This document shows, piece after piece, positions 31,542 to 45,110 of a stretch of 48,771 nt of DNA. The DNA is from Streptomyces himalayensis subsp. himalayensis (GTDB lineage Bacteria > Actinomycetota > Actinomycetes > Streptomycetales > Streptomycetaceae). A program made the translations under genes and the position numbers. Below the pieces are notes generated by a model. The model made no database searches. It was given only the letters and a program-made list of their open reading frames with translations, and had not been told where the DNA came from. The first letter of the stretch is position 1. Every line of letters starts with the position of its first letter. Location: NCBI RefSeq assembly GCF_013778455.1, contig NZ_JACEHE010000043.1, positions 1 through 48,771 on the forward strand, in the 5' to 3' direction.

Positions 31542-32066
31542 TCAAGTCCCCCCGTTCTCTTCCGTATCCTGCGCCCACGCATTCCCGGATTGCTCGCCGG
31601 CGAGCTCCTCGAGCAACAGCGCCAATACGCTGCGTACACTCTCCATACGGATTTCCGCCCGGTCGCCGTTCAATCGCAGCGCGGCCACTTTGCCGCCACC
31701 GGCCGGTCCACGGACCGCCACATAAACCGTACCGACGGACTTACCGTCCTGCGGCTCGGGCCCGGCGACGCCGGTCGTCGCGATGCCCCAGTCGGCGCCG
31801 AGCACCTCGCGCACCCCGGCGGCCATCTGCAGCGCCACCTCGGGATCCACGGCGCCGCACTCGGCCAATCGGGGGCCGTCGACGCCCAGCAGCTTCTGCT
31901 TCAGATCCGTTGCGTACGCGGTCACCGAACCTCTGAACGCCTTGGAGGCCCCGGGTGTTCCCGTGACCTCCGCGGCCACCAGGCCGCCGGTGAGCGACTC
32001 GGCGATGGCGAGCGTCTCGCCTCTCACCCTCAGTAGTCGCACTACCTCGGCAGCCGCGGTCGTCAC
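31542..32066 (-). CDS. pncC: CinA C-terminal family nicotinamide-nucleotide amidohydrolase PncC
   Basis: A 174-residue stand-alone CinA C-terminal domain. Motifs are LAIAESLTGGLVAAEVTGTP, containing the catalytic serine, and GIATTGVAGPEPQDGKSVGTVYVAV. It deamidates NMN to nicotinic acid mononucleotide and recycles pyridine nucleotides. It starts at GTG 32066, overlapping the pgsA stop (GTGA). The clgR gene follows. Confidence 0.9.
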   Translation of the reverse strand: MTTAAAEVVRLLRVRGETLAIAESLTGGLVAAEVTGTPGASKAFRGSVTAYATDLKQKLLGVDGPRLAECGAVDPEVALQMAAGVREVLGADWGIATTGVAGPEPQDGKSVGTVYVAVRGPAGGGKVAALRLNGDRAEIRMESVRSVLALLLEELAGEQSGNAWAQDTEENGGT

Positions 32067-32902
32067 CGCTCGGGCTCCTCGCCCGCCGTTCGGCCGTCCG
32101 CCGCACGCCTGGCCGCCGCGCCCTCCTCCAGAGCCAGCTCATCAGGGGAGCGCCCGTTCGAGCCCGCATCCTGGGAGCCTGCGTGCGGGGAGCTCTCCCC
32201 GCCGGAGCCCTCGTCCGAGGGCTTCTCGGTCGCCGCCGCCTTCTCAGACGCCCTTCCCCGCCGCCGCAGCACCACGGCCTGCTTCACATAGTCCAGCCCG
32301 GTCCCCACGGTGAGCGCGACCGCCACGGCCATCACCCAGAAGCGCAGCGTGGCGAGCGGCCCGGTCAGCGCCAGGATGTACATCCCGACGGCGACACCCT
32401 GCGTCAGGGTCTTGAGCTTGCCGCCGCGACTCGCCGGAATCACCCCGTACCGGATGACCCAGAACCGCAGCAGTGTGATCCCCAGCTCACGCCCGAGGAT
32501 CACACCGGTGACCCACCAGGGCAGGTCGCCGAGGGCCGAGAGGCAGATCAGTGCCGCCCCCATGATCGCCTTGTCGGCGATGGGGTCGGCGATCTTCCCG
32601 AAGTCGGTGACGAGGTTGTACGTCCGCGCCAGATGACCGTCGAACAAGTCGGTGATCATGGCGATCGCGAAGCTCGCCCAGGCAAGGGACCGCCACGCGG
32701 GGTCGTACCCGCCCTCGGCGAGCATGAGCATCACGAAGGCCGGCACCAGCAGCAGCCGGACCATGGTGAGGAGGTTGGCGATGTTCCAGAGGCTGGCCTC
32801 GTTGACGGCCGCGACGCCCAGCTTTCCACCGCGCACCGGCTTCGTCCCCTGAGCGCCCGGTGCGCCGGAGCCGCCTGCCGCGGACGCCGGCACTCCGGTC
32901 AT
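32063..32902 (-). CDS. pgsA: CDP-diacylglycerol-glycerol-3-phosphate 3-phosphatidyltransferase
   Basis: A 279-residue membrane enzyme that makes phosphatidylglycerol phosphate. The CDP-alcohol phosphotransferase motif D85-x2-DG-x2-AR-x8-G-x3-D106-x3-D110 is complete (DLFDGHLARTYNL..FGKIADPIAD). The last 65 residues are a hydrophilic Glu/Ser/Ala-rich tail. Start ATG 32902 has GGAGG seven bases upstream and overlaps the rimO stop (ATGA), and the stop overlaps pncC, making a coupled rimO-pgsA-pncC unit. Confidence 0.93.
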   Translation of the reverse strand: MTGVPASAAGGSGAPGAQGTKPVRGGKLGVAAVNEASLWNIANLLTMVRLLLVPAFVMLMLAEGGYDPAWRSLAWASFAIAMITDLFDGHLARTYNLVTDFGKIADPIADKAIMGAALICLSALGDLPWWVTGVILGRELGITLLRFWVIRYGVIPASRGGKLKTLTQGVAVGMYILALTGPLATLRFWVMAVAVALTVGTGLDYVKQAVVLRRRGRASEKAAATEKPSDEGSGGESSPHAGSQDAGSNGRSPDELALEEGAAARRAADGRTAGEEPER

Positions 32903-34389
32903 CTGCCCGCCTCCTCGGTACACGCGCTGCCCTGGAGCGGCTCGGCAACCAGATCGACGCCCTCGGTGCCGACCACCTTCGCCTCGACCATAAGTCCGAC
33001 GCGCAGGCCTTCGCCGCTCGTGAACACCACCTGGCCGTCGGTCTCGGGCGCCTGGTGCGCCGCCCGGCCGACCACGCCCTCCTCACCGTCGACGGACTCG
33101 ACGAGCACCTCGAGGGTCTCGCCCATCCGCTCCTCGGCCCGCTGCGAGGTCAGCTCCTCCGCGAGCCGCGAGATGTGCGCGAGCCGCTCGGCGACGACTT
33201 CCTCGTCGAGCTTGTTCTCGTACGTCGCCGCTTCCGTGCCCTCCTCGTCGGAGTACCCGAAGACACCGATCGCATCCAGCCGCGCGCCCGTGAGGAACCG
33301 CTCCAGCTCCGCCAGGTCGGCCTCGGTCTCGCCGGGGAAGCCCACGATGAAGTTGGACCGCACACCGGCCGCCGGGGCCTTGGACCGGATCTGGTCGAGC
33401 AGATCCAGGAACCGGTCGGTGTCACCGAAGCGCCGCATGGCGCGCAGCACGCCGGGCGCGGAGTGCTGGAAGGAAAGATCGAAGTAAGGCGCGATCTTCT
33501 CCGTGGACGTCAGGACGTCGATCAGCCCCGGCCGCATCTCGGCGGGCTGCAGATAGCTGACGCGGACACGCTCGATCCCGTCCACGGCGGCGAGCTCGGG
33601 CAGCAGGGTCTCCAGGAGACGGATGTCGCCGAGATCCTTGCCGTACGAGGTGTTGTTCTCGGAGACCAGCATGATCTCCTTGACACCCTGCTCGGCGAGC
33701 CAGCGTGTCTCGCCCAGGACGTCGGAGGGTCGCCGCGAGATGAACGAACCGCGGAACGACGGGATGGCGCAGAACGAGCAGCGCCGGTCGCAGCCGGAGG
33801 CGAGCTTCACCGAGGCGACGGGGGTCGCACCGCCGAGCCGCCGCCGCAGGGGCGCCCGCGGCCCGGAGGCCGGAGCCACACCTTCCGGAAGGTCCGGGAC
33901 CTCCGGGACGTCCGCGGAGTCACCGTGCCCGGGAAGCGCCACACCGGAGGCGGACTGCCGCTCCGCCGGGCTGATCGGCAGCAGCTTGCGCCGGTCGCGC
34001 GGGGTGTGCGAGGCGTGGACGCCGCCGCTCAGGATGGTCTGAAGACGGTCGGAGATGTCCGTGTAATCGTCGAAGCCGAGCACGCCGTCCGCCTCGGGCA
34101 GCGCTTCGGCGAGCTCCTTGCCGTATCGCTCGGCCATGCAGCCGACCGCCACCACCGCCTGAGTGCGGCCGTGCCCCTTGAGGTCGTTGGCCTCGAGGAG
34201 AGCGTCCACCGAGTCCTTCTTGGCGGCCTCCACGAAACCACAGGTGTTGACGACGGCTACGTCCGCGTCTTCGGCGTCCTCGACGAGCTCCCAGCCGTCC
34301 GCCTCCAAGCGGCCTGCGAGCTCCTCCGAGTCCACCTCGTTACGGGCGCAGCCAAGAGTGACCAGTGCGACGGTACGGCGTTCGGGCAT
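32899..34389 (-). CDS. rimO: Ribosomal protein S12 methylthiotransferase RimO
   Basis: A 496-residue radical SAM enzyme. The N-terminal cluster cysteines are C14 (TLGCARN), C50 (NTCGF) and C84 (VGCMAERYG). The radical SAM cluster is C200-x3-C204-x2-C207 in GCDRRCSFC, and a TRAM domain lies at the end (GETLEVLVESVDG onward). It methylthiolates Asp of ribosomal protein S12. Residues about 130-190 between the two domains are a Pro/Gly/Asp-rich insertion that makes it longer than E. coli RimO (441). It overlaps pgsA by four bases. Confidence 0.95.
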   Translation of the reverse strand: MPERRTVALVTLGCARNEVDSEELAGRLEADGWELVEDAEDADVAVVNTCGFVEAAKKDSVDALLEANDLKGHGRTQAVVAVGCMAERYGKELAEALPEADGVLGFDDYTDISDRLQTILSGGVHASHTPRDRRKLLPISPAERQSASGVALPGHGDSADVPEVPDLPEGVAPASGPRAPLRRRLGGATPVASVKLASGCDRRCSFCAIPSFRGSFISRRPSDVLGETRWLAEQGVKEIMLVSENNTSYGKDLGDIRLLETLLPELAAVDGIERVRVSYLQPAEMRPGLIDVLTSTEKIAPYFDLSFQHSAPGVLRAMRRFGDTDRFLDLLDQIRSKAPAAGVRSNFIVGFPGETEADLAELERFLTGARLDAIGVFGYSDEEGTEAATYENKLDEEVVAERLAHISRLAEELTSQRAEERMGETLEVLVESVDGEEGVVGRAAHQAPETDGQVVFTSGEGLRVGLMVEAKVVGTEGVDLVAEPLQGSACTEEAGR

Positions 34390-34477
34390 GGCCCCAGACT
34401 ACTTTGTCCCGCTGACAGCCCCCGCCGGGAGGGCTACCTCAAGATCACCCGGTGGTCGCCCCCCGGCCGCCCCGCGC

Positions 34478-35320
34478 TCACCCGGCCTCGGGGTCGCCCT
34501 TCGTATACGTGAGGCGCTCGACCTGACCGGTCTCGAACCTGTCTTCGATGGGCTTGCCGTTCACGGCCAGCTGGATCGCTCCCGCGTTGCCCAGCACGAG
34601 GTCGATCTGCTGGTTGTCCTCGAAAGTCTTCGACTGCCCTTGCTCCAGAATGCCGTCGAACAGCAGCCGTCCGTTGACGTCCTTGGCGGAGATCCAGCTG
34701 CGGCCGTCCGCAGCACTCACGATGACGGTGACCTTGTCCGCGGGCGCCGCCGCGATCGCACTGTCCGACGGGTCGGGCTTGGTCTCCTCGGTCTTGGTGG
34801 GGCTGGGCTTGGGCGTCGGCTTGCTGCTGCCCGACGTCGACCCCTCAGCCACCTGTGTCGACCCGTCCGCGCCGTTCTCACCGCTGAACAGCGTGAAACC
34901 GACGAAGCCGATCACGGCGACGATCGCGGCCACCATGGCCGCCGTCCAGTTGGGGCGTCGCGGTTCGGGCCGGATACGCTCGGCCTCGAACATAGGCGCG
35001 GCAGGGGTCGGCGCGGGCCGCCCCCCGTACTCGGCCGCGAACTGCTCGAGAAGCGGGGCGGGATCGATGCCGACCGCTCGCGCAATTGTGCGGATGTGGC
35101 CGCGCGCGTACACATCGCCGCCACAGCGGGTGAAGTCGTCCTGTTCGATCGCATGCACGATCGGGATGCGCACCCGCGTGACGGTACTGACTTCTTCTAC
35201 GGTCTGTCCGGCGTCGATGCGCGCCTGCTGCAGGACCCGGCCGATGGAGGGACGGGCGTCTGCGAACAGGTCGTCGTCTTCCGACGGGCGGTCGTCTTGG
35301 GGGGAGTTGCCGATGGACAC
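34478..35320 (-). CDS. RodZ-like helix-turn-helix membrane protein (HTH_25 / DUF4115)
   Basis: A 280-residue protein. A cytoplasmic HTH_25 domain (about 25-95, SIGRVLQQARIDAGQTVEEV and GGDVYARGHIRTIARAVG) is followed by a TM helix (about 126-148), a Ser/Thr/Pro/Lys-rich linker, and an extracytoplasmic DUF4115 domain (about 195-275) with GRSWISAKDVNGRLLFDG. The layout is that of RodZ, the MreB-linked cell shape protein; in Streptomyces it would act in sporulation or wall synthesis (inference). The start is GTG 35320 with AAAGG seven bases upstream. It lies between ftsK and rimO in the same direction. Confidence 0.85.
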   Translation of the reverse strand: MSIGNSPQDDRPSEDDDLFADARPSIGRVLQQARIDAGQTVEEVSTVTRVRIPIVHAIEQDDFTRCGGDVYARGHIRTIARAVGIDPAPLLEQFAAEYGGRPAPTPAAPMFEAERIRPEPRRPNWTAAMVAAIVAVIGFVGFTLFSGENGADGSTQVAEGSTSGSSKPTPKPSPTKTEETKPDPSDSAIAAAPADKVTVIVSAADGRSWISAKDVNGRLLFDGILEQGQSKTFEDNQQIDLVLGNAGAIQLAVNGKPIEDRFETGQVERLTYTKGDPEAG

Positions 35321-35532
35321 GGGGGCGCCTTTCGAGCGTGTAGCCACCTGCTGGAGGTTCAGTCTAGGGGGGGTACGAAAGGGTCGGGCAACCGGGCGGT
35401 CGCACTTTGTACGCCAACAGCATGGACCGACATGCTGATGGTGGGACACGGTGCCTTCCCTCCCTCAACTTGACGTATGCGGAAGGGAAACGGTTGCTTT
35501 CCGTCGTCCTGCGAATGAGCTTTCCGGTCGTC

Positions 35533-38316
35533 CTACGGTTGAGCTTCCCCACGGATCACCGCGAGCACTCCATCCAGCTCATCCGGCTTCACAAGAACGT
35601 CACGTGCCTTGGACCCCTCGCTGGGCCCGACGATGTTCCGCGACTCCATCAGATCCATCAGCCGGCCTGCCTTTGCAAAGCCGACGCGCAGCTTGCGCTG
35701 GAGCATCGAGGTGGACCCGAACTGCGTGGACACCACCAGTTCGGCGGCCTGGCACAGCAGGTCCAGGTCGTCGCCGATGTCCTCGTCGATCTCCTTCTTC
35801 TGCTTGCCGCCCACGGTGACGTCGTCGCGGAAGACCGGCGCCATCTGGTCCTTGCAGTGCTGGACGACGGCGGCGACCTCGTCCTCGGTCACGAAGGCGC
35901 CCTGCATACGGGTCGGCTTGTTCGCGCCCATCGGAAGGAACAGCCCGTCGCCCTTGCCGATGAGCTTCTCGGCACCCGGCTGGTCGAGGATGACGCGGCT
36001 GTCGGCGAGCGAGGAGGTGGCGAACGCGAGCCGGGAGGGCACGTTCGCCTTGATGAGGCCGGTCACGACGTCGACCGAGGGCCGCTGAGTCGCGAGCACC
36101 AGATGGATGCCGGCCGCGCGCGCCAGCTGCGTGATGCGCACGATCGCGTCCTCGACGTCCCGCGGCGCGACCATCATCAGGTCCGCGAGCTCGTCGACGA
36201 TCACCAGCAGATACGGGTACGGCTGGAGCTCGCGCTCGCTGCCCTCGGGCGGCTTCACCTTGCCGTTGCGCACGGCCTGGTTGAAGTCGTCGATGTGCCG
36301 GAACCCGTAGGCCGCGAGATCGTCGTAGCGCAGGTCCATCTCGCGTACGACCCACTGGAGCGCCTCGGCGGCCCGCTTGGGGTTGGTGATGATCGGCGTG
36401 ATCAGGTGCGGGATGCCCTCGTACGCGGTGAGCTCGACGCGCTTGGGGTCGACCAGGACCATCCGGACGTCCTCGGGCGTCGCCCGCACCATGACCGAGG
36501 TGATGAGGCAGTTGATGCAGGACGACTTGCCGGAACCCGTCGCACCGGCCACCAGGACGTGCGGCATCTTCGCGAGGTTCGCCATCACGTAGCCGCCCTC
36601 GACGTCCTTGCCGAGCGCGACCAGCATCGGGTGGTCGTCCTCGGCGGCGTCCGCGAGGCGGAGCACGTCACCGAGGTTCACCATCTCGCGGTCGGTGTTG
36701 GGAATCTCGATGCCGACGGCGGACTTGCCGGGGATCGGCGAGATGATCCGCACGTCCGGGCTGGCCACGGCGTACGCGATGTTCTTGGTCAGCGCAGTGA
36801 TCCGCTCGACCTTCACGGCGGGTCCGAGCTCGATCTCGTAGCGGGTGACCGTCGGGCCGCGGGTGAAGCCGGTGACGGCGGCGTCGACCTTGAACTCGGA
36901 GAACACGTTGGTGAGGGAGGCGACGATCGCGTCGTTGGCGGCGCTGCGCGCCTTGCCGGGGCCGCCGCGCTCGAGCAGGTCGAGTGAGGGCAGCGCGTAC
37001 GTGATGTCGCCGGAGAGCTGGAGCTGTTCGGCGCGGGGCGGCAGATCCCGCGGCGCATCGGGAGCGGCCTTGGTCAGGTCGGGCACCGTGGACGTGCGTT
37101 CGACGCCCTGCGATTCGCCGTTCTTCGCCGTCTCCTTCGCCGTCTCCTTGGTCGTGCCCCGCTGAGCGTCCTTTGTACGTGCGTTCGGTACCGGCACGGA
37201 CTGCTCCCGCTCGGCCCGGTCCAGCACGACGCCCTGCGTCAGGTCGGCGACAAGCGGCGAGGGCGGCATGCCGTGCAGCACGGCACCGTCGAGCGCGGCC
37301 GCCGCGGCGGCTGCCACATCGACGGCGTCCAGAGGCCGGTCCAGCGCGGGTTGTACGGGGGCCCGCCGCGGCCTGCGCCGCCTGGACGACAGGGCCTCCT
37401 CCTCCGCATGGTCCCGGTCGTACGCCTCCGCGGAAGACGGCCTCCGCGGCCGGGAGCGGGCGGGCAGGGCCCGGCGCCACTGGTCGTCGTACCGTTCGTC
37501 GTCCTCGGTCGCGTACTCGTCCTCTTCGGCCGCCGGCTGGATGATGCCGAGCTTCGTGCCGAGCAGCCGCAGTCGCTGCGGGATGGCGTTGACGGGTGTG
37601 GCCGTGACGACGAGCAGTCCGAAGACCGTCAGCAGGATGAGCAGCGGGAGGGCCAGGAGCTCGCCCATCGTGTAGATCAACGGGGTGGAGGCGGCCCAGC
37701 CGATGAGCCCGCCCGCATCCCTGATGGCGGCGCTTCCCTCGCCGCGCCCCGGCGCGCCGCAGGCCATGTGGACCTGTCCGAGCACGCCGACGACCAGCGC
37801 GGACAGGCCGATCACGATACGCCCGTTCGCCTCGGGCTTCTCGGGGTGCCGGATGAGGCGTACGGCGATGACGGCGAGCAGTATCGGCACGACCAGGTCG
37901 AGGCGGCCGAAGGCGCCGGTCACCAGCAGTTCGACGAGGTCGCCGACCGGGCCGCGCAGATTCGACCAGGTGCCTGCGGCGACGATCAGCGCGATGCCGA
38001 GCAGAAGGAGCGCGAGGCCGTCCTTGCGGTGCGCCGGGTCAAGCCCCTTCGCGCCCCGCCCTATGCCCCGGAACATCGCTCCCACGGCGTGCGCGAGGCC
38101 CAGCCACAGGGCGCGCACGAGCCGGTACACGCCCCCGGTCGGACTGGGAGCCGGCTTCGGCGCGGGCTTCTGTGCCGCCTTCTTGGCAGGCGCCCTCTTC
38201 GCCGCCGCTTTCTTGGCAGGCGCCCTCTTCGCGGGGGCCTTCTTCGCCGCAGCCTTCGTCGGAGCGGCCGCCTTCTTCGCGGGCGACTTCTTGGCTGCGG
38301 GCTGACGTGAGGCCAT
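35533..38316 (-). CDS. ftsK: FtsK/SpoIIIE DNA translocase
   Basis: A 927-residue septal DNA pump. Residues 5-60 are histone H1-like repeats of A-P-A-K-K/R-A. Four TM helices (about 80-270), an acidic/Pro linker, then the motor: Walker A VAGATGSGKSSCIN (about 587-600), Walker B LLVIVDELADLMM, LATQRPSVDVVTGLIKANVP. The C-terminal gamma winged helix (about 860-927) reads LRVGFAKAGRLMDLM, which recognises polar DNA sequences. In Streptomyces it clears chromosomes from sporulation septa. The start MASRQPAAKK is chosen from family knowledge; no clear Shine-Dalgarno sequence is present. Confidence 0.95.
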   Translation of the reverse strand: MASRQPAAKKSPAKKAAAPTKAAAKKAPAKRAPAKKAAAKRAPAKKAAQKPAPKPAPSPTGGVYRLVRALWLGLAHAVGAMFRGIGRGAKGLDPAHRKDGLALLLLGIALIVAAGTWSNLRGPVGDLVELLVTGAFGRLDLVVPILLAVIAVRLIRHPEKPEANGRIVIGLSALVVGVLGQVHMACGAPGRGEGSAAIRDAGGLIGWAASTPLIYTMGELLALPLLILLTVFGLLVVTATPVNAIPQRLRLLGTKLGIIQPAAEEDEYATEDDERYDDQWRRALPARSRPRRPSSAEAYDRDHAEEEALSSRRRRPRRAPVQPALDRPLDAVDVAAAAAAALDGAVLHGMPPSPLVADLTQGVVLDRAEREQSVPVPNARTKDAQRGTTKETAKETAKNGESQGVERTSTVPDLTKAAPDAPRDLPPRAEQLQLSGDITYALPSLDLLERGGPGKARSAANDAIVASLTNVFSEFKVDAAVTGFTRGPTVTRYEIELGPAVKVERITALTKNIAYAVASPDVRIISPIPGKSAVGIEIPNTDREMVNLGDVLRLADAAEDDHPMLVALGKDVEGGYVMANLAKMPHVLVAGATGSGKSSCINCLITSVMVRATPEDVRMVLVDPKRVELTAYEGIPHLITPIITNPKRAAEALQWVVREMDLRYDDLAAYGFRHIDDFNQAVRNGKVKPPEGSERELQPYPYLLVIVDELADLMMVAPRDVEDAIVRITQLARAAGIHLVLATQRPSVDVVTGLIKANVPSRLAFATSSLADSRVILDQPGAEKLIGKGDGLFLPMGANKPTRMQGAFVTEDEVAAVVQHCKDQMAPVFRDDVTVGGKQKKEIDEDIGDDLDLLCQAAELVVSTQFGSTSMLQRKLRVGFAKAGRLMDLMESRNIVGPSEGSKARDVLVKPDELDGVLAVIRGEAQP

Positions 38317-38420
38317 GGGTGTGAGGTTACCGTCGGAGACCACAGGGGACACGTGTGCCCACGGCTTCACCCGTTCGTGTCGCTCCCGGTGCGGCGTTGA
38401 ACTGACGGTGCCTCAAGGGC

Positions 38421-39104
38421 TCAGTTCTGCGAGGGCAGCGATGGCGCACCCGTCCCCGTGCCCGGCTCCAGGGCGTCCAGGGCCCTGCGCAGGCCCGTGA
38501 GTTTGCGTTCGAGATGGGCCGCGGTGGCCACCGCAGCCGCGTCCGCGGAGTCGTCGTCGAGCTGCTTCGACAGCGCCTCTGCCTGCTCCTCGACGGCTGC
38601 CAGCCGTGCGGAGAGCTCGGCCAGCAGACTGGCGGGCTCCTTGGCGTCGCCGACCGCGGACTTGCCGCCGCCCTCGAGTTGGAGCCGGAGCAGGGCCGCC
38701 TGCTCCCGCAGTTGGCAGTTCTTCATGTAGAGCTCGACGAACACCGAGACCTTGGCGCGGAGCACCCAGGGGTCGAACGGCTTGGAGATGTAGTCCACCG
38801 CACCCGCCGCATATCCCCGGAAGGTGTGGTGCGGGCCGTGGTTGATGGCGGTGAGGAAGATGATCGGGATGTCCCGGGTCCGTTCCCGCCGCTTGATGTG
38901 CGCAGCGGTTTCGAAACCGTCCATTCCCGGCATCTGGACGTCGAGCAGAATGACCGCGAAATCGTCCGTGAGTAGTGCTTTGAGCGCTTCCTCCCCGGAC
39001 GATGCCCGCACCAGCGTCTGATCGAGCGCAGAGAGGATGGCCTCCAGCGCCAACAGATTCTCCGGCCGGTCATCGACCAGGAGGATCTTGGCCTTCTGCA
39101 CCAT
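38421..39104 (-). CDS. osaB: OsaB response regulator
   Basis: A 227-residue single-receiver regulator. AKILLVDDRPENLLALEAIL is at the start, the phospho-acceptor is D55 in VILLDVQMPGMDG, and the conserved lysine is in VDYISKPFDP. No DNA-binding domain follows; instead residues about 130-215 form a predicted coiled coil (ELYMKNCQLREQAALLRLQL onward). In S. coelicolor OsaB works with hybrid kinase OsaA in osmotic stress adaptation and aerial growth. The start ATG 39104 has GGAGGG seven bases upstream. It lies 244 bp after osaA in the same direction. Confidence 0.9.
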   Translation of the reverse strand: MVQKAKILLVDDRPENLLALEAILSALDQTLVRASSGEEALKALLTDDFAVILLDVQMPGMDGFETAAHIKRRERTRDIPIIFLTAINHGPHHTFRGYAAGAVDYISKPFDPWVLRAKVSVFVELYMKNCQLREQAALLRLQLEGGGKSAVGDAKEPASLLAELSARLAAVEEQAEALSKQLDDDSADAAAVATAAHLERKLTGLRRALDALEPGTGTGAPSLPSQN

Positions 39105-39348
39105 GGCCCGCCCTCCTCGTCCCGGCAGTGCACCGGGCGCCGCCCCAGGGGACGACTCCCTTTCGCCGCCCGCCCTTGTGCCGGTCATGGTAGCCGCACC
39201 CTGCCCGTCGCCACACCCTGTCACCGCGATGTCACTGTGCACGTAGCAGAAACGCGGTGGGGGACCAGAAGGTTCCCCGATTCCCGTACTTCTACACGGC
39301 TTCGGGCACAGTCAGTCAGCAAGTGGACAGCGCCCGTCCGCCACCCGG

Positions 39349-44850
<5,502 letters not shown>

Positions 44851-45012
44851 TGTGTCCCTCCCGCAGGGGTCGACCTCTTGCCGGGCTGTCTCTTCAAGCC
44901 TGCCCAGTGTTTCACCATGGCGGAACCAGGCCATAACAGTTCGGCAGCTTCGCACACCGTCCGCACACCCTCCGGGCGGAAACACTGGGAACCCGCATCC
45001 GCATGGACGGTG

Positions 45013-45027
45013 AAGGTAAGTAACCTT
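45013..45027. promoter_or_regulatory. Inverted repeat in the osaA-osaC divergent promoter region
   Basis: Arms AAGGT and ACCTT flank a five-base centre in the 260-bp spacer between the two start codons. No match to the Streptomyces SigB consensus (GGGTAC/T) was found by eye on the osaC strand, although osaC is reported to be linked to SigB. Confidence 0.3.
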
Positions 45028-45110
45028 GCATGCGGCTGTCCAACCGCCCCGGTCCGCCCGGCCAGGGCTGGTGGCCGTAACGAACGGGCAAACGGAGGGG
45101 CGGCCTCAGT

